Source: Novosphingobium sp. AP12
Lineage (GTDB): Bacteria > Pseudomonadota > Alphaproteobacteria > Sphingomonadales > Sphingomonadaceae
Direction: 5' to 3'
DNA length: 64,000 bases
Assembly: GCF_000281975.1 (NCBI RefSeq)
Contig: NZ_AKKE01000006.1
Span: 62,001 to 126,000, forward strand
Positions within the stretch are counted from its first letter, which is position 1. Each line of letters opens with the position of its first letter. The notes beneath the pieces were generated by a model. That model did no database searches, was not told where the DNA came from, and was given only the letters and a program-made list of their open reading frames with translations. Position numbers and translations under genes: made by a program. Below are positions 62,108 to 64,000 of this stretch, one piece after another.

Positions 62108-63127
62108 TTGGTAAGGGTCGACTATCACTCTGATCTTAAGGAAGTGCAATCGGATGGCCAGCTGGCGCGGCTGCTCTCCGATGCCTGCCAGCATGCGCCC
62201 TTCGACCGGCTCGCATGGTGGGATGCCCTGGCGACCCATTGCGGGATCGCGCCGCTGCTGGCGGTGGCGAAGGGCTCCGGCGATGCCATGGCGGTGCTCC
62301 CGCTTTCGGGGCACTCCGGGCACCTGAATGCCCTGTCGAACTGGTACACCTTCCGCTTCCGGCCTGTTCTGTCCGCAGACGACGCGCCGTTGGACGCGCT
62401 AGCCCGCGACCTTGCATCGCGCGCGCACCGGATCACCCTGTCCGGCCTGCCCGACGAGGACGGCAGTGCCTCCGCGCTCGAAGCCGCGTTCCGCAACGCC
62501 GGTTGGCTCGTCCGCCGCGAGGTGTGCGACACCAACCACATCCTCCCCCTCGTGGGACGGAGCTACGACGAATACCTCGCCGCCCGCCCCGGCAAGCTGC
62601 GCACCACGCTCAAGCGCAAGTCGGGAAAGGTGACGACCCGCATCGTCACGCATTTCGATGCGGCCGCCTGGGCCGAATACGAATCCATCTACGCCGAGAG
62701 CTGGAAGCCGGAGGAAGGCTCACCCGATTTCCTGCGCGCCTTCGCCAAGGCAGAGGGCGCCGCCGGACGCCTGCGCCTCGCGCTGGCCCACGACGCCGCT
62801 GACCGTGAAGCCCCCGCCATCGCCGCGCAGATGTGGACGGTGGAGGGCGGAACCGCCTTCATCCACAAGCTCGCGCACCGCGAGGCCGCTAAGCCCCTGT
62901 CCCCCGGATCGGTGCTGACCGCCGCATTGATGCGCCATGTCATCGACACGGATCGCGTCTCCCTGATCGACTTCGGAACCGGCGACGATCCCTACAAGCG
63001 CGACTGGATGGAGCAGCAACGGCCCCGTTACCGGCTGCACATATTCCGGCCGCTTGCGGCGCGAAACTGGCCTGTTCTCGCGAAGATAGCCTTGCTCAGC
63101 CTTGCCGCGCGCTTGAAGCACCGCTAG
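62108..63127 (+). CDS. XrtA-associated GNAT/FemAB-like acyltransferase
   Basis: About 339 residues if started at TTG 62108 (with AAGGG upstream); ATG at 62072 adds 12 residues and would overlap the divergent ligase start. The C-terminal GNAT domain is clear: YDEYLAARPGKLRTTLKRK, IAAQMWTVEGGTAFIHKLAH and LIDFGTGDDPYKRDWMEQQRPR, a pattern of BioF2-like acetyltransferases in cellulose and exosortase loci. It likely transfers the acyl group carried by the downstream acyl carrier protein. The start is uncertain. Confidence 0.85.
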   Translation: MVRVDYHSDLKEVQSDGQLARLLSDACQHAPFDRLAWWDALATHCGIAPLLAVAKGSGDAMAVLPLSGHSGHLNALSNWYTFRFRPVLSADDAPLDALARDLASRAHRITLSGLPDEDGSASALEAAFRNAGWLVRREVCDTNHILPLVGRSYDEYLAARPGKLRTTLKRKSGKVTTRIVTHFDAAAWAEYESIYAESWKPEEGSPDFLRAFAKAEGAAGRLRLALAHDAADREAPAIAAQMWTVEGGTAFIHKLAHREAAKPLSPGSVLTAALMRHVIDTDRVSLIDFGTGDDPYKRDWMEQQRPRYRLHIFRPLAARNWPVLAKIALLSLAARLKHR

Positions 63128-63176
63128 AGGCCCCGCGTCAATCACGTCATCCCGTCCACACGAGACCCTGCCGCCC

Positions 63177-63437
63177 ATGCCAGACGAAACCGACCTGCTG
63201 CTGCGCCGCATACTGACGGACGTGCTTGGGCTGAAGCCGGGCCAGGCCGATGCCTTCGGTGCCGAGACCGGCCTGTTCGGCCACCTGCCGGAACTCGATT
63301 CCATGGCCGTTGCCGGGCTCCTGACCGAGCTGGAAGACCGCCTCGACATCGTGATCGACGACGACGAGATCGATGGCGAGATGCTGGAAACCTACGGCGG
63401 CCTCCTCGCCTTCGCCGAGGCCAAGCGCGCCGCCTGA
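63177..63437 (+). CDS. acyl carrier protein of the XrtA locus
   Basis: 86 residues, typical carrier-protein size. The phosphopantetheine serine is Ser42 in PELDSMAVAGLL; the acidic helix around it (ELEDRLDIVIDDDEIDGEML) is characteristic. It would be loaded by the acyl-CoA ligase and unloaded by the neighbouring GNAT enzyme. It starts 49 bases after the GNAT gene and its stop is followed by a coupled mini-frame and the hydrolase-like gene. Confidence 0.93.
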   Translation: MPDETDLLLRRILTDVLGLKPGQADAFGAETGLFGHLPELDSMAVAGLLTELEDRLDIVIDDDEIDGEMLETYGGLLAFAEAKRAA

Positions 63438-63493
63438 TGGGTGCTTGCGAAACGCCTTCGCAAGTGATCCCTCCGCAGGCCTTCCCGCGATGA
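63437..63493 (+). other. 18-codon coupling frame between ACP and hydrolase genes
   Basis: ATG at 63437 overlaps the acyl carrier protein stop (TGATG), and its TGA at 63491-63493 overlaps the next start (ATGA). The deduced peptide begins MGACETPSQV. The exact double overlap may carry ribosomes across the 52-base gap. It has no family resemblance and could be chance. Confidence 0.35.
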
Positions 63494-64000
63494 ACCCCGT
63501 GAGCTGGCCCTGCCCGCTCCCCGGCGGCGGCACCTGCGAGGAAGCCGCGCTGCAGTTCGATGCCGGTCGCAAGGCGCGCCTGCTGATCGTCCCGGCCCTG
63601 TTCGACGAGGGCAACCGGATGCGGCGCTTCACGGTCGAGGTCATGCGCAGGCTCGATCACGCGGGCATCGACAGTTTTCTCCCTGACCTGCCCGGCTGCA
63701 CCGAGAGCCTACAGCCGCTCGAGGCCCAAGACCCGACCGATTGGCTCGACGCCATGGCCGCCGCCGCCCGGCACTTCGGCGCCAGCGACACGCTTGGGAT
63801 CCGGGGCGGCTGCCTGTTCACGCCGGACCGGCTGCCAGCCTTCCACTATGCGCCAGTCAAGGCCGCCTCGATCCTGCGCCAGATGGTTCGCGCCCGGATG
63901 CTGTCCGCGCGAGAGGCCGGGCGCGAGGAGAACCGCGAGCACCTGGCCGAGATGGCGTTGGCGAAAGGAATAACGCTGGCAGGTTATACACTTGGCGCAG
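63490..64000 (+). CDS. XrtA-associated hydrolase-like protein (3'-truncated by window edge)
   Basis: The frame is open from ATG at 63490 to the window end, 170 residues seen. LLIVPALFDEGNRMRRF, FLPDLPGCTESLQPL and DTLGIRGGCLF resemble the alpha/beta-hydrolase-fold 'hydrolase 2' (TIGR03101-like) of exosortase A loci; the usual GxSxG nucleophile elbow is replaced by GIRGG, so ordinary serine-hydrolase activity is doubtful. It follows the acyl carrier protein on the same strand. The C-terminal part is missing because the window ends. Confidence 0.75.
   Translation, partial: MNPVSWPCPLPGGGTCEEAALQFDAGRKARLLIVPALFDEGNRMRRFTVEVMRRLDHAGIDSFLPDLPGCTESLQPLEAQDPTDWLDAMAAAARHFGASDTLGIRGGCLFTPDRLPAFHYAPVKAASILRQMVRARMLSAREAGREENREHLAEMALAKGITLAGYTLGA

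Noticed and set aside
1-64000. rRNA, tRNA, insertion sequences or prophage genes
   Set aside because: No transposase, integrase or phage-like protein was seen, and no cloverleaf or rRNA sequence was recognised by eye; a tRNA scan was not possible.

Overview
The window is a G+C-rich stretch of bacterial chromosome. The sdhB, zapE, rne and amidase/mrcA housekeeping genes, the large acidic insertion in RNase E and a full exosortase A (XrtA) locus point to an alphaproteobacterium of the order Sphingomonadales, most like Novosphingobium or Sphingobium. This placement is an inference from gene content; no rRNA or tRNA was seen.

Region 1 (1-30565) is catabolic. It is densely packed with CoA-dependent degradation genes: two adjacent-pair acyl-CoA dehydrogenases, a stand-alone acyl-CoA dehydrogenase next to a kinase-like partner, four short-chain dehydrogenases, two flavoproteins of the 3-ketosteroid dehydrogenase type, two crotonases lacking both usual catalytic glutamates, two acyl-CoA ligases, a 2-oxoacid dehydrogenase E1 pair, two medium-chain oxidoreductases, a lone Rieske ferredoxin, a thioesterase and an esterase. 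AraC- and MarR-type regulators are interspersed. The set suits degradation of an alicyclic, steroid-like or branched carboxylic acid, but the substrate cannot be read from the sequence. Most of 22743-30565 forms one minus-strand series (ligase, esterase, MarR, kinase, dehydrogenase, SDR, quinone oxidoreductase) that resembles a 4-hydroxyacid or lactone pathway.

Region 2 (30619-43382) is mainly housekeeping: penicillin-binding protein 1A and a cell-wall amidase, RNase E with a long leader and a strong terminator, a molybdopterin oxidoreductase, an SDR, the succinate dehydrogenase iron-sulfur subunit, a hotdog thioesterase and ZapE. After it, 43553-43776 holds a probable tiny gene for a 15-residue Gly/Trp peptide with its own ribosome site, candidate promoter and terminator, followed by a CHASE2-EAL c-di-GMP protein.

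Region 3 (46312-64000) is the XrtA exopolysaccharide locus. Ten minus-strand genes (59137 down to 46312) encode export lipoprotein, chain-length protein, tyrosine autokinase, outer-membrane protein, ATPase, deacetylase, FemAB-like protein, glycosyltransferase, exosortase A fused to EpsI, and an asparagine-synthase-like amidotransferase. Upstream are an acyl-CoA ligase and PLP decarboxylase (minus) and a divergent GNAT/FemAB protein, acyl carrier protein and hydrolase-like gene cut by the window end. No PEP-CTERM substrate protein lies in the window.
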